Positions 54,181 through 63,658 of a stretch of DNA of 64,000 nucleotides are shown one piece after another. The position numbers and the translations under genes are program-made. The DNA comes from an uncultured Pelagibacteraceae bacterium. GTDB lineage: Bacteria > Pseudomonadota > Alphaproteobacteria > Pelagibacterales > Pelagibacteraceae. The stretch lies in the NCBI GenBank assembly GCA_902635515.1, contig CACPOD010000001.1, positions 101,307 through 165,306 on the forward strand, given 5' to 3'. Position 1 is the first letter of the stretch. The number at the start of each line of letters is the position of its first letter. The notes beneath the pieces were generated by a model. The model ran no database searches. It was given only the letters and a program-made list of their open reading frames with translations, and was not told where the DNA came from.

Positions 54181-54719
54181 TATTTTTTCTTACCCTCTTT
54201 TTTAAGAACATACTGTCCTTTTTCTCTTACACCTTTGCCTTTATAAGGTTCGATTTTTCTTAACGTTTTAATTTTAGACGCTACTTCACCTACTAGCTGC
54301 TTATCAGATCCTGTGATTTTTAATGTTGTTTGTTTTTCAACTGCAATTTTAATGCCCTCTGGTACATCAAAATTAATATCATGGCTATAACCCAACTGTA
54401 AATTTAACTGATTTCCTTTTAACGCTGCTCTATAACCAACACCAACTAATTCTAAAGTTTTTTCATATCCTGTGCTAGATCCAATAACAGCATTATTGAT
54501 TAAACTTCTATTCATGCCCCAAAGTCTTTTTGAGTTTTGATCTACTTTTTTTGGTTTAATAGAAATTTCTTTTCCCTCAATAATGTCTAAATTAAACATA
54601 TCTAAATCAACATTGATTGATTTTTTTCCAAGAGGTCCTTCAATATTTATAATATTTCCAGCTAAAGCAACTTTTACTTTTTCTGGGATTGATATGTTTA
54701 TTTTACCTATTTTAGACAT
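54180..54719 (-). CDS. rplF: 50S ribosomal protein L6
   Basis: L6 lies near the factor-binding site of the large subunit. The 179-residue protein has two related folds. It starts [20 protein letters not shown] and has [19 protein letters not shown] in place of the usual L-x-H strand region. [20 protein letters not shown] follows, and [20 protein letters not shown] closes the second fold. It shares one base with rpsH and one base with rplR. Confidence 0.97.
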   Translation of the reverse strand: MSKIGKINISIPEKVKVALAGNIINIEGPLGKKSINVDLDMFNLDIIEGKEISIKPKKVDQNSKRLWGMNRSLINNAVIGSSTGYEKTLELVGVGYRAALKGNQLNLQLGYSHDINFDVPEGIKIAVEKQTTLKITGSDKQLVGEVASKIKTLRKIEPYKGKGVREKGQYVLKKEGKKK

Positions 54720-55114
54720 TAAAATACCTTACAAATTATTTCGCCACCAACTTTTTGTTTTCTAGCATCTATATCAGTCATTACTCCTTTTGGAGTTGAA
54801 ACAATAGCAATTCCTAAACCATTATTTATTTTAGGTAAGCTATCAGCAGATGAAAAAATTCTTCTTCCTGGTTTTGATACTCTTTCAAAAGCACTAATTA
54901 CTGGATTACCTGAATGGTACTTAAGTTCTAATGATAACATTGGTTTCTTTTCTTCAGAACTTACTTTAAAATCTTTAATAAAACCTTCATTTTTAAGTAT
55001 ATCTGCAATTTTTGTTTTAAAATTAGATGAAGGTAACTCTACTTTTTTATGATTTCTAGCTTGAGCGTTCTTCACTCTTGCAATCATATCACCTATTGGG
55101 TCGCTTAAACTCAT
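54719..55114 (-). CDS. rpsH: 30S ribosomal protein S8
   Basis: S8 binds helix 21 of 16S rRNA and is the autoregulator of the spc operon in enterobacteria. The 131-residue protein has SDPIGDMIARVKNAQARNHK, NEGFIKDFKVSSEEKKPM, RVSKPGRRIFSSADSLPKIN and NGLGIAIVSTPKGVMTDIDA, then GGEIICKVF. A clear AAGGAAA lies 4 bases before its ATG. It follows rpsN by 11 bases. Confidence 0.98.
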   Translation of the reverse strand: MSLSDPIGDMIARVKNAQARNHKKVELPSSNFKTKIADILKNEGFIKDFKVSSEEKKPMLSLELKYHSGNPVISAFERVSKPGRRIFSSADSLPKINNGLGIAIVSTPKGVMTDIDARKQKVGGEIICKVF

Positions 55115-55125
55115 AATTTTCCTTT

Positions 55126-55431
55126 CTACCAGCTAGATTTAACTAAGCCAGGTATCTTTCCTTGTAATCCTAATTGTCTTAATGCAATTCTTGAAATCTT
55201 TAATTTTCTGTAAACACCATGAGGTCTTCCAGTAATCTCACATCTATTCATAACTCTTGTTTTAGCCGAGTTTCTTGGAAGTTTAGATAATTTTTGTTGC
55301 GCTTTAAATCTTTCTTCTAATGGAATCTTTTTATCCATTACAATCTTCTTTAATGCTCGTCTTTTCTTATAAAGTCTATCTGAAAGCTTAATTCTTTTTT
55401 TATTTTTATTAACAGCGCTTAACTTTGCCAT
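55126..55431 (-). CDS. rpsN: 30S ribosomal protein S14 (zinc-free long form)
   Basis: S14 is a late-assembling protein of the 30S head. The 101-residue protein is the long, zinc-independent form. It has a single cysteine in NRCEITGRPHGVYRKLKISR and lacks the C-x2-C ... C-x2-C cluster of the short form. KKIPLEERFKAQQKLSKLPR and QLGLQGKIPGLVKSSW are also diagnostic. A GGAG sequence ten bases before its ATG lies within the end of rplE. The gene sits between rplE and rpsH. Confidence 0.98.
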   Translation of the reverse strand: MAKLSAVNKNKKRIKLSDRLYKKRRALKKIVMDKKIPLEERFKAQQKLSKLPRNSAKTRVMNRCEITGRPHGVYRKLKISRIALRQLGLQGKIPGLVKSSW

Positions 55432-55433
55432 GT

Positions 55434-55988
55434 TTAATTATCTCCTTTTTTAATAAATGGAAAATTCATTTTTTCTAGTAATGCAAAACTATGTTCTTTA
55501 TTTATTGCTTTAATTACTATTATTATATCTAAACCTCTAACTTTGTCTGCTCTGTCAAAACTTACTTCTGGAAAAATTATATGTTCTTTAATTCCAAATG
55601 TATAATTACCAAATTTGTCAAAGCCTTTTGGTGACAAACCTCTAAAATCTTTAATTCTTGGTAATGCAATATTCACTAATCTGTCTAGGAACTCATACAT
55701 TCTATTTTTTCTTAATGTTACTTTTAAACCAGCGTTTGATCCTTTTCTGGTTTTAAAATTTGCTACTGATTTTTTAAATTTAGTTGTAACAGGCTTTTGT
55801 CCAGTAATTTTAGCCATATCTTCCTCGCATGATTTTAAAATCTTAGAATCTGTAGCATCTAAACCAAGACCCATATTTAAAACAACTTTCTCAATTCTTG
55901 GAGCCATATAAATATTTTTAAAACCAAACTGATCTTTTAATGCAGGTTGAATTTCTTTATTGAATATTTCTTTTAATCTTGGTGTCAT
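55434..55988 (-). CDS. rplE: 50S ribosomal protein L5
   Basis: L5 binds 5S rRNA and forms a bridge to S13. The 184-residue protein has KVVLNMGLGLDATDSK, ITGQKPVTTKFKKSVANFKT, GLKVTLRKNRMYEFLDRLVN, ALPRIKDFRGLSPKGFDKFG and YTFGIKEHIIFPEVSFDR, all conserved. It shares one base with rplX and lies 2 bases before rpsN. Confidence 0.98.
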   Translation of the reverse strand: MTPRLKEIFNKEIQPALKDQFGFKNIYMAPRIEKVVLNMGLGLDATDSKILKSCEEDMAKITGQKPVTTKFKKSVANFKTRKGSNAGLKVTLRKNRMYEFLDRLVNIALPRIKDFRGLSPKGFDKFGNYTFGIKEHIIFPEVSFDRADKVRGLDIIIVIKAINKEHSFALLEKMNFPFIKKGDN

Positions 55989-56233
55989 TATTTTTTAGCC
56001 TCTTTTTTCTTAGCCACTTTTTCATCAATTAGTTTTAAGTTAGAAATATGAATAAAACTTTCCTTTGGAAAAATTCCACCTTTTTTCTCTTTTGTTGTTT
56101 TAACGTGTTTTTTAACCATGTTTATTTCTTTAACTTTTGCTCTGTTATTAACTCTATCAATTTCAATAACTTCACCCTCTTTTTTTTTATCTCTGCCAGC
56201 TAAAACTCTTACTTTCAAACCTTTTTTAATCAT
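55988..56233 (-). CDS. rplX: 50S ribosomal protein L24
   Basis: L24 is one of the proteins that start 50S assembly. The 81-residue product contains the KOW motif: [20 protein letters not shown] near the N-terminus, then [20 protein letters not shown] and [20 protein letters not shown]. It is about 20 residues shorter than the usual L24, ending in a lysine-rich tail. It shares one base with both rplN and rplE. Confidence 0.96.
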   Translation of the reverse strand: MIKKGLKVRVLAGRDKKKEGEVIEIDRVNNRAKVKEINMVKKHVKTTKEKKGGIFPKESFIHISNLKLIDEKVAKKKEAKK

Positions 56234-56601
56234 TATAAAACCTCCGGTGCCAAAGAAATAATTTTCATTTGACCTCTGCTTCTTAATTCTCTTGTAACAG
56301 GTCCAAAAATTCTTGTTCCTACTGGCTCTCCTTTGTCATCAACTAACACAGCAGCATTATTATCAAATCTTACTTTAGAACCATCATTTCTATGTATTCC
56401 TTTTTTAACCCTTACAACAACAGCTTTATGGACAGATCCTTTTTTAACTTTTCCTTTAGGTATAGCCTCTTTAACTGCAATCACAATTGTATCACCAATA
56501 CTAGCATATCTTCTTTTCGATCCACCTAATACTTTTATGCACTCAATTCTTTTTGCACCAGTATTATCAGCAACTTGTAATTCTGTTTGAACACCAATCA
56601 T
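56233..56601 (-). CDS. rplN: 50S ribosomal protein L14
   Basis: L14 lies at the subunit interface. The 122-residue protein is highly conserved: [60 protein letters not shown] and [20 protein letters not shown], ending SLAPEVL. It shares one base with rpsQ and one with rplX. Confidence 0.98.
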   Translation of the reverse strand: MIGVQTELQVADNTGAKRIECIKVLGGSKRRYASIGDTIVIAVKEAIPKGKVKKGSVHKAVVVRVKKGIHRNDGSKVRFDNNAAVLVDDKGEPVGTRIFGPVTRELRSRGQMKIISLAPEVL

Positions 56602-56837
56602 TACTTTGTATTCTCCATAACTTGAAATTTTTTATTTTTAGAAAAAGGTTTGCTCTCAATAATTGAAACTTTGTCACCAGTTTTGAATTTATTATTTTCA
56701 TCGTGAGCGTTATAGTTTTTTCTAACTCTAATTACTTTTTTTAGTACTGGGTGAGAATATTTACGTTCTACCATAACAGTAACTGTTTTATTGGGTTTAT
56801 CGCTTATAACTACACCTGTAAGTATTTTTTTAGGCAT
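56601..56837 (-). CDS. rpsQ: 30S ribosomal protein S17
   Basis: S17 is a primary 16S rRNA binder. The 78-residue OB-fold protein begins [20 protein letters not shown], with [20 protein letters not shown] and [20 protein letters not shown]. It overlaps rpmC by 8 bases and shares one base with rplN, the usual rpmC-rpsQ-rplN order. Confidence 0.97.
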   Translation of the reverse strand: MPKKILTGVVISDKPNKTVTVMVERKYSHPVLKKVIRVRKNYNAHDENNKFKTGDKVSIIESKPFSKNKKFQVMENTK

Positions 56838-57021
56838 TTGCTTTTCCTTTTAAAATTGTTTTTAATCTTGCTATTGTTTTTCTAGTTTCACCAATTTTAG
56901 CTGGGTTTGTTACTTGTGAATTCATTTTTTGAAATCTGAAATTAAAAAGATCTTTTTTAAGCTTATCTATATTCTTCATAATTTCGTCTTTTGATAATTT
57001 TTTAATTTCTTGTTTTTTCAT
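56830..57021 (-). CDS. rpmC: 50S ribosomal protein L29
   Basis: L29 is at the nascent-chain exit site. The 63-residue helical protein has the typical two-helix shape. [20 protein letters not shown] is the first helix, followed by [20 protein letters not shown] and [12 protein letters not shown]. It shares one base with rplP and overlaps rpsQ by 8 bases. Confidence 0.97.
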   Translation of the reverse strand: MKKQEIKKLSKDEIMKNIDKLKKDLFNFRFQKMNSQVTNPAKIGETRKTIARLKTILKGKANA

Positions 57022-57431
57022 TATGCAAATCTCTTTATTGTTTTAGTCTTTATAGGTAATTTTGCTGACGCTTTGTATAAAGCTTCTTTTGCAATTTGCT
57101 CAGAAACACCATCAACTTCAAATAATATTCTTCCTGGTTTTACTCTACATGCGAAGTACTCAGGTGAGCCCTTTCCTTTACCCATTCTGACTTCAATTGG
57201 TTTTTTTGAAACTGGTATATTTGGAAATATTCTTGTCCAAACTCTTCCTTGTCTTTTCATATGTCTTGTTAAAGCAACTCTTGCCGCTTCAATCTGTTTT
57301 CCAGTAACTCTTTCTGGCTGTAAAGCTTTTAATGCGTAAGCACCATAATTAATAGTACTTGCTCTTGTAGCATTACCATGAATTCTACCTTTATGAGCTT
57401 TTCTCCATTTTGTTCTTACTGGTTGAAGCAT
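57021..57431 (-). CDS. rplP: 50S ribosomal protein L16
   Basis: L16 organises the A-site region of the large subunit. The 136-residue protein begins [20 protein letters not shown]. It has [60 protein letters not shown] and [20 protein letters not shown]. It shares one base with rpsC and one with rpmC. Confidence 0.98.
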   Translation of the reverse strand: MLQPVRTKWRKAHKGRIHGNATRASTINYGAYALKALQPERVTGKQIEAARVALTRHMKRQGRVWTRIFPNIPVSKKPIEVRMGKGKGSPEYFACRVKPGRILFEVDGVSEQIAKEALYKASAKLPIKTKTIKRFA

Positions 57432-58111
57432 TATTGTTTACCTTCCTTTGGTGTTACCTTATTGGTCTCTTGACTAAATTCTCTAGCAAAAACTTCACCT
57501 TTATAAATCCAAACTTTAATTCCAATAATTCCGTAAGTGGTAAGAGCCTCTGCCTCTGCATAATCTATATCAGCTCTTAAAGTGTGTGATGGAATACTTC
57601 CATCTCTTAACCACTCTGTTCTAGCTATTTCATTTCCACCAAGTCTTCCACTCACAGAAACTTTAATTCCTTTTGCCCCAAGTCTAATACATGATTGCAT
57701 TGCTCTTTTCATGGCTCTTCTATAAGAAATTCTTTTAACAAGTTGCTGAGCTATGTTTTCAGCTACTAAATAAGCATTTGTCTCAGGTTTTTTTACCTCT
57801 TTTATGTTTAGATTTACTTCATTTGTAGTTAATTTTGAAAGATTATTTTTAATTTTGTCAATATCACTTCCTTTTTTACCAATCACAAATCCTGGTCTAG
57901 AAGTGTAAATTGTAACATAACACTTATTAGAGGTTCTTTCGATCATTACCTTGGATACGCCAGAGTTAATCACATTTTTCTTGATATATTCCCTAATTTT
58001 AAAATCTTCGATTAGGTAATTTCCAAAATCTTTTTTCTTAGCGTACCATACAGAGTCCCATCCTCTGTTAACACCTAATCTAAAACCTACGGGATTAACT
58101 TTTTGCCCCAT
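57431..58111 (-). CDS. rpsC: 30S ribosomal protein S3
   Basis: S3 lies at the mRNA entry of the 30S head. The 226-residue protein starts [20 protein letters not shown]. It has the KH motif [40 protein letters not shown] and [20 protein letters not shown], then [15 protein letters not shown]. It overlaps rplV by 17 bases, one of the longer overlaps within the ribosomal cluster. Confidence 0.98.
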   Translation of the reverse strand: MGQKVNPVGFRLGVNRGWDSVWYAKKKDFGNYLIEDFKIREYIKKNVINSGVSKVMIERTSNKCYVTIYTSRPGFVIGKKGSDIDKIKNNLSKLTTNEVNLNIKEVKKPETNAYLVAENIAQQLVKRISYRRAMKRAMQSCIRLGAKGIKVSVSGRLGGNEIARTEWLRDGSIPSHTLRADIDYAEAEALTTYGIIGIKVWIYKGEVFAREFSQETNKVTPKEGKQ

Positions 58112-58493
58112 GCTTCTCCATTTGTTTTGCTTCTGATAAAATTATTGTAACAGTTGACCAAGGTTTTAGTATTGGTGCCGCTCTTCCTTTGGCTCTTGGT
58201 CTAAATCTTTTCATAACTATTTTTTTTCCACAATATGCCTCTTTAACTATTAATTTATCTATATCGTATTGAAAATTATTTTCAGCATTGGCTACTGCTG
58301 AACTAATAGTTTTTCTAACATCTCTAGTAACTCTCTTTTCTGAAAATTGTAAATCTCTAATTGCAACATCAACTTTTTTGCCAACAATACTTTTTAGTAT
58401 TGGATTCAACTTTCTAACACTTGATCTAATACCGTTGTTAACAGACTTTACTGTTTTTTCGTTAGTTTTATCAATTTTCTTTTTTTTACCCAT
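58095..58493 (-). CDS. rplV: 50S ribosomal protein L22
   Basis: L22 lines part of the peptide exit tunnel. The core has [40 protein letters not shown] and [20 protein letters not shown], then [10 protein letters not shown]. The N-terminal 20 residues are a lysine- and asparagine-rich extension, bringing it to 132 residues against the usual 110 or so. The start ATG at 58493 has no better downstream alternative before the conserved part. It lies 2 bases after rpsS. Confidence 0.96.
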   Translation of the reverse strand: MGKKKKIDKTNEKTVKSVNNGIRSSVRKLNPILKSIVGKKVDVAIRDLQFSEKRVTRDVRKTISSAVANAENNFQYDIDKLIVKEAYCGKKIVMKRFRPRAKGRAAPILKPWSTVTIILSEAKQMEKHGAKS

Positions 58494-58495
58494 AA

Positions 58496-58792
58496 TTATT
58501 TCTTCTCTGCTGTTGCTGGTTTAGCTTTCTTATCGGCTGGTGTATGTCCAAAAAATGTTCTTGTTGGTGCGAATTCACCCAATTTGTGTCCAACCATATC
58601 TTCTGAAACTGTTATTGGTATAAATTTTTTTCCATTATAAATTTGGAAGCTTACCCCTACAAAATCAGGTAAAATTGTAGATTTTCTTGACCAAGTTTTA
58701 ATAGGAATTTTCTTTGGATCGTCTTTATACTTGTCTACTTTCTTCATCAAGCTTTCCTCAACAAACGGTCCTTTCCAAACTGCTCTAGCCAT
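58496..58792 (-). CDS. rpsS: 30S ribosomal protein S19
   Basis: S19 is in the 30S head beside S13. The 98-residue protein has [60 protein letters not shown] and [20 protein letters not shown]. It shares one base with rplB and precedes rplV by 2 bases. Confidence 0.98.
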   Translation of the reverse strand: MARAVWKGPFVEESLMKKVDKYKDDPKKIPIKTWSRKSTILPDFVGVSFQIYNGKKFIPITVSEDMVGHKLGEFAPTRTFFGHTPADKKAKPATAEKK

Positions 58793-59631
58793 TACTTAGT
58801 ATCCTTCCTCTTATTTCTTCTCTTAACTATAAATTTATCTGTTCTTTTATTATCTCGAGTTTTCAAACCTTTAGCGGATTGTCCTGTAGGTGAAACTGGA
58901 TGTCTTCCTCCTGCAGATTTTCCTTCACCACCTCCATGTGGGTGATCAACTGGATTTTTAACAACACCCCTTGTATGAGGTCTTCTACCCAACCATCTTG
59001 ATCTACCTGCTTTTCCAATTTTAATATTTTTTTGATCTGGATTACTTAAAATTCCAATTGTAGCTAAAGCTCTTGAATCTATTTTTCTAACTTCACCTGA
59101 AGCTAATTTTATTAAACTATAGTTGCCATCCAGACCACTTATAGTAACAGATGAACCAGCTGCTCTAGCGATTTTTCCACCGCCACCTGGCTGTATCTCA
59201 ACATTATGTATATTTATGCCCACTGGTATATCTTGCAATGGCATACAATTACCTACTTTGATTTCTTTTTTAGAACCACTTTCAATCTTATCTCCAACTT
59301 TGATTTTTTGTGGTGCTAAGAAATATGAATAGGTACCATCCTCAAATTTTACTAACATAATGTAGCATGATCTATTAGGATCATATTCTATTCTTTCAAC
59401 TGTGGCTTCCATGTCGAATTTTTTTCTATAAAAATCAACATGTCTGTACATTTTTTTGTGTCCACCAGCTCTATTAATAGAGGTAATATGACCATTGTTA
59501 TTTCTGCCTTTCATGGCATTTTTTGGAGAGACTAATGACTTAAATGGTTTACCTTTCCATAAACCAGTCCTATCAACTAAAATAGTACCTCTTGTAGATT
59601 TTGTGTATGGTTTAAAAGTTTTTAATGCCAT
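58792..59631 (-). CDS. rplB: 50S ribosomal protein L2
   Basis: L2 is needed for subunit joining and lies near the peptidyl-transferase centre. The 279-residue protein has [80 protein letters not shown] and the conserved [20 protein letters not shown] loop. The tail is basic. It lies 3 bases after rplW. Confidence 0.98.
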   Translation of the reverse strand: MALKTFKPYTKSTRGTILVDRTGLWKGKPFKSLVSPKNAMKGRNNNGHITSINRAGGHKKMYRHVDFYRKKFDMEATVERIEYDPNRSCYIMLVKFEDGTYSYFLAPQKIKVGDKIESGSKKEIKVGNCMPLQDIPVGINIHNVEIQPGGGGKIARAAGSSVTISGLDGNYSLIKLASGEVRKIDSRALATIGILSNPDQKNIKIGKAGRSRWLGRRPHTRGVVKNPVDHPHGGGEGKSAGGRHPVSPTGQSAKGLKTRDNKRTDKFIVKRRNKRKDTK

Positions 59632-59634
59632 TTA

Positions 59635-59928
59635 TTAAATTCCTGTTGTTAGATCAATACTTTGACCTTTTTTTAAAGTTATTATTGCTTTTTTATAACC
59701 AGAAACTTTTACTTTTCTACCTCTGGTAACTTTTGTTCTGTTTTGTTTGTTTATAATATTTATCTTAGTCACGTTAACTTTGAATATTTTTTCTATATTT
59801 TTTTTTAAATTTTTCTTATTTGCCCCGTCCGGTACTCTAAATACAATTTTATTCAGTTCGGATAAATTAGTAGATTTCTCAGTAACCACTGGAGAAAGAA
59901 TTTTGTCATATAAGTGAATTTTTTCCAT
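59635..59928 (-). CDS. rplW: 50S ribosomal protein L23
   Basis: L23 is the docking site for trigger factor and SRP at the exit tunnel. The 97-residue protein has LYDKILSPVVTEKSTNLSEL, NKIVFRVPDGANKKNLKKNI and FKVNVTKINIINKQNRTKVT, typical of the family. It lies one base after rplD and 3 bases before rplB. Confidence 0.97.
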   Translation of the reverse strand: MEKIHLYDKILSPVVTEKSTNLSELNKIVFRVPDGANKKNLKKNIEKIFKVNVTKINIINKQNRTKVTRGRKVKVSGYKKAIITLKKGQSIDLTTGI

Positions 59929-59929
59929 T

Positions 59930-60553
59930 TTATGAATATCTCTTTTCTAGTTCTTTTACAGAACTTTCTGTGAAAACTACTTTTTTAAATTTAATAATGT
60001 CATAAGCACTGAAATGATTTACATCTGTAACTTTAACATTTGGAATATTTCTTACTGATTTTTCAATTTTTTCTTTAGAGTTTTTATCTAAAATTATTAG
60101 TGAATTTGTAATTTCAAGTTTATTAATAATCGAGTTCATCTCTTTTGTTTTTTTAATTTCAGAACTAAAATCATTTAAGATTAATAAATTTTTATTATTA
60201 TTTTTTTCAGTAATTAATGAAGCAACACTTTGTTTTTTCTCAGTTTTGTTTAGTTTTCTTTTTTTATAAGCCAATTCACCTTTTGGTCCATGAGCAATAC
60301 CACCACCAACAAATATAGGAGCTTTTCTACTAGCATGCCTTGCACCACCAGTTCCTTTTTGAGCATATATTTTCGAAGTTGGTCCTTTTACTTCATTTTG
60401 TTGTTTAGTTTTGGCGTGTCTTCCTTTGTAATTAGCATTTGTTTTGTAAAGAACTGCGCTAACTAATTTATGGTTAATTTTAGCAGAAAAAATCTTGTCC
60501 AAAACTTCAATACTATCTTTTTTACCGTCTATGCTTATTTTATCTAATTTCAT
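59930..60553 (-). CDS. rplD: 50S ribosomal protein L4
   Basis: L4 reaches into the exit tunnel and, in enterobacteria, autoregulates the S10 operon. The 207-residue protein has NANYKGRHAKTKQQNEVKGP, then KIYAQKGTGGARHASRKAPI, the tunnel loop region, followed by FVGGGIAHGPKGELAYKKRK. The C-terminal half is divergent and lysine-rich but keeps VKVTDVNHFSAYDIIKFKKV. It shares one base with rplC. Confidence 0.97.
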   Translation of the reverse strand: MKLDKISIDGKKDSIEVLDKIFSAKINHKLVSAVLYKTNANYKGRHAKTKQQNEVKGPTSKIYAQKGTGGARHASRKAPIFVGGGIAHGPKGELAYKKRKLNKTEKKQSVASLITEKNNNKNLLILNDFSSEIKKTKEMNSIINKLEITNSLIILDKNSKEKIEKSVRNIPNVKVTDVNHFSAYDIIKFKKVVFTESSVKELEKRYS

Positions 60554-61263
60554 TATTTTTTCTTTTTCTCAGGTGTTTTTTTAGCCTCTTCAGCAGCTGC
60601 TTGTTTCTCACCAATTGTCATTTTGCTTATATTTTTTACTGATTTTTTAACCATTACTTCAGAATTTTTTGAACCAGGTATTGATCCTTTTAAGTAAAGG
60701 AGTTCGTTTTCTAAATCAGTTTTTATTATTTCAATATTTTGCATTGTTCTTAGCTTGTCACCCATATGACCAGCCATTTTTTTTCCTTTAAAAACTTTTC
60801 CTGGATCTTGACTATGTCCAGTTGAACCATGTGCTCTGTGTGATATTGAAACACCGTGACTGGCTCTTAAACCACCAAAATTATGTCTTTTCATAGCACC
60901 TGCAAAACCTTTACCAATTGTCTTTGATCTTGTGTCTACAAATTTTATATCTTTGAATATTTCTAAACCGAACTCGTTTCCTTCTTTGTAAACAGATGTG
61001 TCATGTACTCTAAATTCTTTTAATTTTTTCTTAGCTTCTGTATTCTTTTTAGAAAAAACACCTTTCATTGCTTTTGTTAATTTTGAATTTTTAATTTTTC
61101 CATAACCAAGCTGAACAGCTTTGTATCCTCTTTTTTCCTTTTCAATAACCTGAATAACTCTAGCCTTTTCAACCTTAAGCACAGTCACAGGAACTAGCTG
61201 GCCAGATTTATAGAATTCTCTAGTCATTCCTATTTTTTTTCCTAATAAAGCTATCTCACTCAT
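60553..61263 (-). CDS. rplC: 50S ribosomal protein L3
   Basis: L3 is among the first proteins in 50S assembly and has an arm near the peptidyl-transferase centre. The 236-residue protein has LGKKIGMTREFYKSGQLVPV, GKGFAGAMKRHNFGGLRASH, GVSISHRAHGSTGHSQDPGK and VFKGKKMAGHMGDKLRTMQN. It ends in a roughly 25-residue alanine/lysine/glutamate-rich tail not found in shorter homologues. It lies 2 bases after rpsJ. Confidence 0.98.
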   Translation of the reverse strand: MSEIALLGKKIGMTREFYKSGQLVPVTVLKVEKARVIQVIEKEKRGYKAVQLGYGKIKNSKLTKAMKGVFSKKNTEAKKKLKEFRVHDTSVYKEGNEFGLEIFKDIKFVDTRSKTIGKGFAGAMKRHNFGGLRASHGVSISHRAHGSTGHSQDPGKVFKGKKMAGHMGDKLRTMQNIEIIKTDLENELLYLKGSIPGSKNSEVMVKKSVKNISKMTIGEKQAAAEEAKKTPEKKKK

Positions 61264-61265
61264 AA

Positions 61266-61574
61266 TTAAATTTTTATCTCCACATCTACACCAGAAGCTA
61301 AATCAAGTTTCATCAATGCTTCTACAGTTTGTGGCGTTGGTTCAATTATATCTATTAATCTTTTATGTGTTCTTGATTCAAATTGCTCTCTACTTTTCTT
61401 ATCAATATGAGGTGATCTTAATACTGTGTATCTTTCAATTCTCGTAGGTAATGGAATAGGTCCTTTAATTGTAGCTCCAGTTCTTTTTACTGTATTTACA
61501 ATTTCTTCTGTAGAAGCGTCTAGAACCTTATTATCATACGCTCTTAGTTTAATTCTTATGTTTTGCTTTTCCAT
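61266..61574 (-). CDS. rpsJ: 30S ribosomal protein S10 (NusE)
   Basis: S10 is in the 30S head and also acts as NusE with NusB (encoded at 5531). The 102-residue protein has [60 protein letters not shown] and [20 protein letters not shown]. Its start overlaps the fusA stop by one base. In relatives tuf usually lies between fusA and rpsJ. Confidence 0.98.
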   Translation of the reverse strand: MEKQNIRIKLRAYDNKVLDASTEEIVNTVKRTGATIKGPIPLPTRIERYTVLRSPHIDKKSREQFESRTHKRLIDIIEPTPQTVEALMKLDLASGVDVEIKI

Positions 61575-63652
61575 TATCCCGCTACCTTTTTAGTTACTTC
61601 GTCTTGAACGTTTTGAGGAACTTTAGAATAATGATCAAAGAACATTGAATATTGCGCTCTTCCTTGTGACATTGATCTAAGATTATTGATATAACCAAAC
61701 ATATTGGCTAGAGGAACCATCGCTGTAATCACAGTTGCATTTCCTCTCTGTTCTTGAGTGCTAATTTGCCCTCTTCTACTGTTTAAATCACCTATAACAT
61801 CTCCCATATAGTCCTCAGGAGTAACGACTTCTACTCTCATAATTGGTTCTAGAAGTTTTAATCCACCTTGAGTACAGGCTTCTTTAAAACATGCTCTACT
61901 TGCAAGTTCAAAAGCTAAAACGCTTGAGTCAACGTCGTGATGTAAACCATCAACAATAGTTACTTTATAATCAATCATTGGGAAACCTGCCAAAATTCCA
62001 CTATCAGACACAGTTTCAATACCTTTTTCAACACCAGGAATGAATTCTTTTGGAATAGCTCCACCCTTAATGGCACTTTCAACTTCTCTTCCTTTTCCTG
62101 GTTCTTGAGGTTCAACAAATAATTTAACCTTAGCAAACTGGCCAGCACCACCACTTTGTTTTTTATGTATGTATTCATACTCAGCAGATTTTTCTATAGT
62201 TTCTCTGTAAGCAACTTGTGGAGCACCTACGTTTGCCTCAACTTTAAATTCCCTTTTCATTCGATCAACAATAATATCTAAGTGAAGTTCACCCATACCT
62301 TTAATGATTGTTTGACCCGACTCTTCATCTGAAGAAACTCTAAAGGATGGATCCTCTTTAGCTAATCTTGCTAATGCTTCACCCATTTTTTCTTGGTCGC
62401 CTTTTGTTTTTGGCTCTACAGCAATTTCAATTACTGGGTCTGGGAATTCCATTGGCTCTAATAAAACTGGATTTTCTTTGTCACACAAAGTGTGACCAGT
62501 CATAGTATTTTTTAATCCTGCTAGTGAAACAATATCACCTGCGTTAGCTTCTTTAATATCTTCTCTTGAATTAGCATGCATTAAAAGCATACGACCAACT
62601 CTTTCTTCCTTATCAGATGAAGAGTTGTATACGGCAGTTCCAGACTTAATTGTACCAGAATAAATTCTAACGAATGTTAAAGAACCTACAAAAGGATCGT
62701 TTGCAACTTTAAATGCTAAACCTGAAAAAGAAGAACCATCATCAAATTTCATTTCTATCTCATCTTCTGATCCAACTTTTGTTCCTTTAATTGAACCAAT
62801 GTCAACTGGACTTGGCAAGTAGTTCACAACTGCATCTAGTAAAGGCTGAACACCTTTATTTTTAAAGGCAGATCCAGTTAAAACAGGAACAAAACTAAAA
62901 TCCAAAGTTCCTTTTCTTATGCATTTAACCAAATCTTCTTCCTTAATTTCTTCTCCATTTAAGTAAGACTCCATTAACTTTTCATCTTGTTCTACAGCAG
63001 TTTCGATTAATTCCGTTCTGTACTTTTCAACTATTTCTTTAAGATCATCAGGAATATCTTTGTATTCCCATTCTGCACCTAAGGCCTCATTTTTCCAAAC
63101 TTGAGCTTTCATTTTAACTAAATCAACAACTCCAGTTAGAGAAGCTTCAATTCCAATAGGAACTTGTAATACTAATGGCTTAGCACCCAATCTATCTCTA
63201 ATCATGTCTACACATCTAAAGAAATCAGCACCAGTTCTATCAAGTTTATTTACAAAGCAAATTCTTGGAACTTTGTATTTATCTGCTTGTCTCCATACTG
63301 TTTCTGATTGTGGTTCTACACCTGCTACACCATCAAAAACAGCTACTGCACCATCTAAAACTTTTAAAGATCTCTCTACTTCAATAGTAAAGTCTACGTG
63401 TCCCGGAGTATCTATGATGTTAACTCTGTGATCATTCCAAAAACAAGTAGTTGCTGCAGAAGTAATTGTGATACCTCTCTCTTGTTCTTGTTCCATCCAA
63501 TCCATGGTTGCTGCACCATCGTGGACTTCACCAATTTTATGACTTTTACCTGTGTAATATAAAATTCTTTCTGTAGTAGTTGTTTTACCAGCATCTATAT
63601 GGGCCATGATACCAATATTTCTATATTTATCTAATGAATGAGTTCTAGCCAT
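61574..63652 (-). CDS. fusA: Translation elongation factor G
   Basis: EF-G drives ribosomal translocation using GTP. The 692-residue protein begins with the GTPase domain: [59 protein letters not shown] and [20 protein letters not shown]. Domain IV has [18 protein letters not shown] and [19 protein letters not shown]. The C-terminal domain ends with [20 protein letters not shown]. It lies 6 bases after rpsG and overlaps rpsJ by one base. Confidence 0.98.
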   Translation of the reverse strand: MARTHSLDKYRNIGIMAHIDAGKTTTTERILYYTGKSHKIGEVHDGAATMDWMEQEQERGITITSAATTCFWNDHRVNIIDTPGHVDFTIEVERSLKVLDGAVAVFDGVAGVEPQSETVWRQADKYKVPRICFVNKLDRTGADFFRCVDMIRDRLGAKPLVLQVPIGIEASLTGVVDLVKMKAQVWKNEALGAEWEYKDIPDDLKEIVEKYRTELIETAVEQDEKLMESYLNGEEIKEEDLVKCIRKGTLDFSFVPVLTGSAFKNKGVQPLLDAVVNYLPSPVDIGSIKGTKVGSEDEIEMKFDDGSSFSGLAFKVANDPFVGSLTFVRIYSGTIKSGTAVYNSSSDKEERVGRMLLMHANSREDIKEANAGDIVSLAGLKNTMTGHTLCDKENPVLLEPMEFPDPVIEIAVEPKTKGDQEKMGEALARLAKEDPSFRVSSDEESGQTIIKGMGELHLDIIVDRMKREFKVEANVGAPQVAYRETIEKSAEYEYIHKKQSGGAGQFAKVKLFVEPQEPGKGREVESAIKGGAIPKEFIPGVEKGIETVSDSGILAGFPMIDYKVTIVDGLHHDVDSSVLAFELASRACFKEACTQGGLKLLEPIMRVEVVTPEDYMGDVIGDLNSRRGQISTQEQRGNATVITAMVPLANMFGYINNLRSMSQGRAQYSMFFDHYSKVPQNVQDEVTKKVAG

Positions 63653-63658
63653 ATCTTA

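Noticed and set aside
61975-62178. Additional same-strand frames within fusA (also 63412-63594) and across rpsG (63631-63816)
   Set aside because: They are shifted frames of fusA and rpsG with no family similarity; the main frames are unambiguous.
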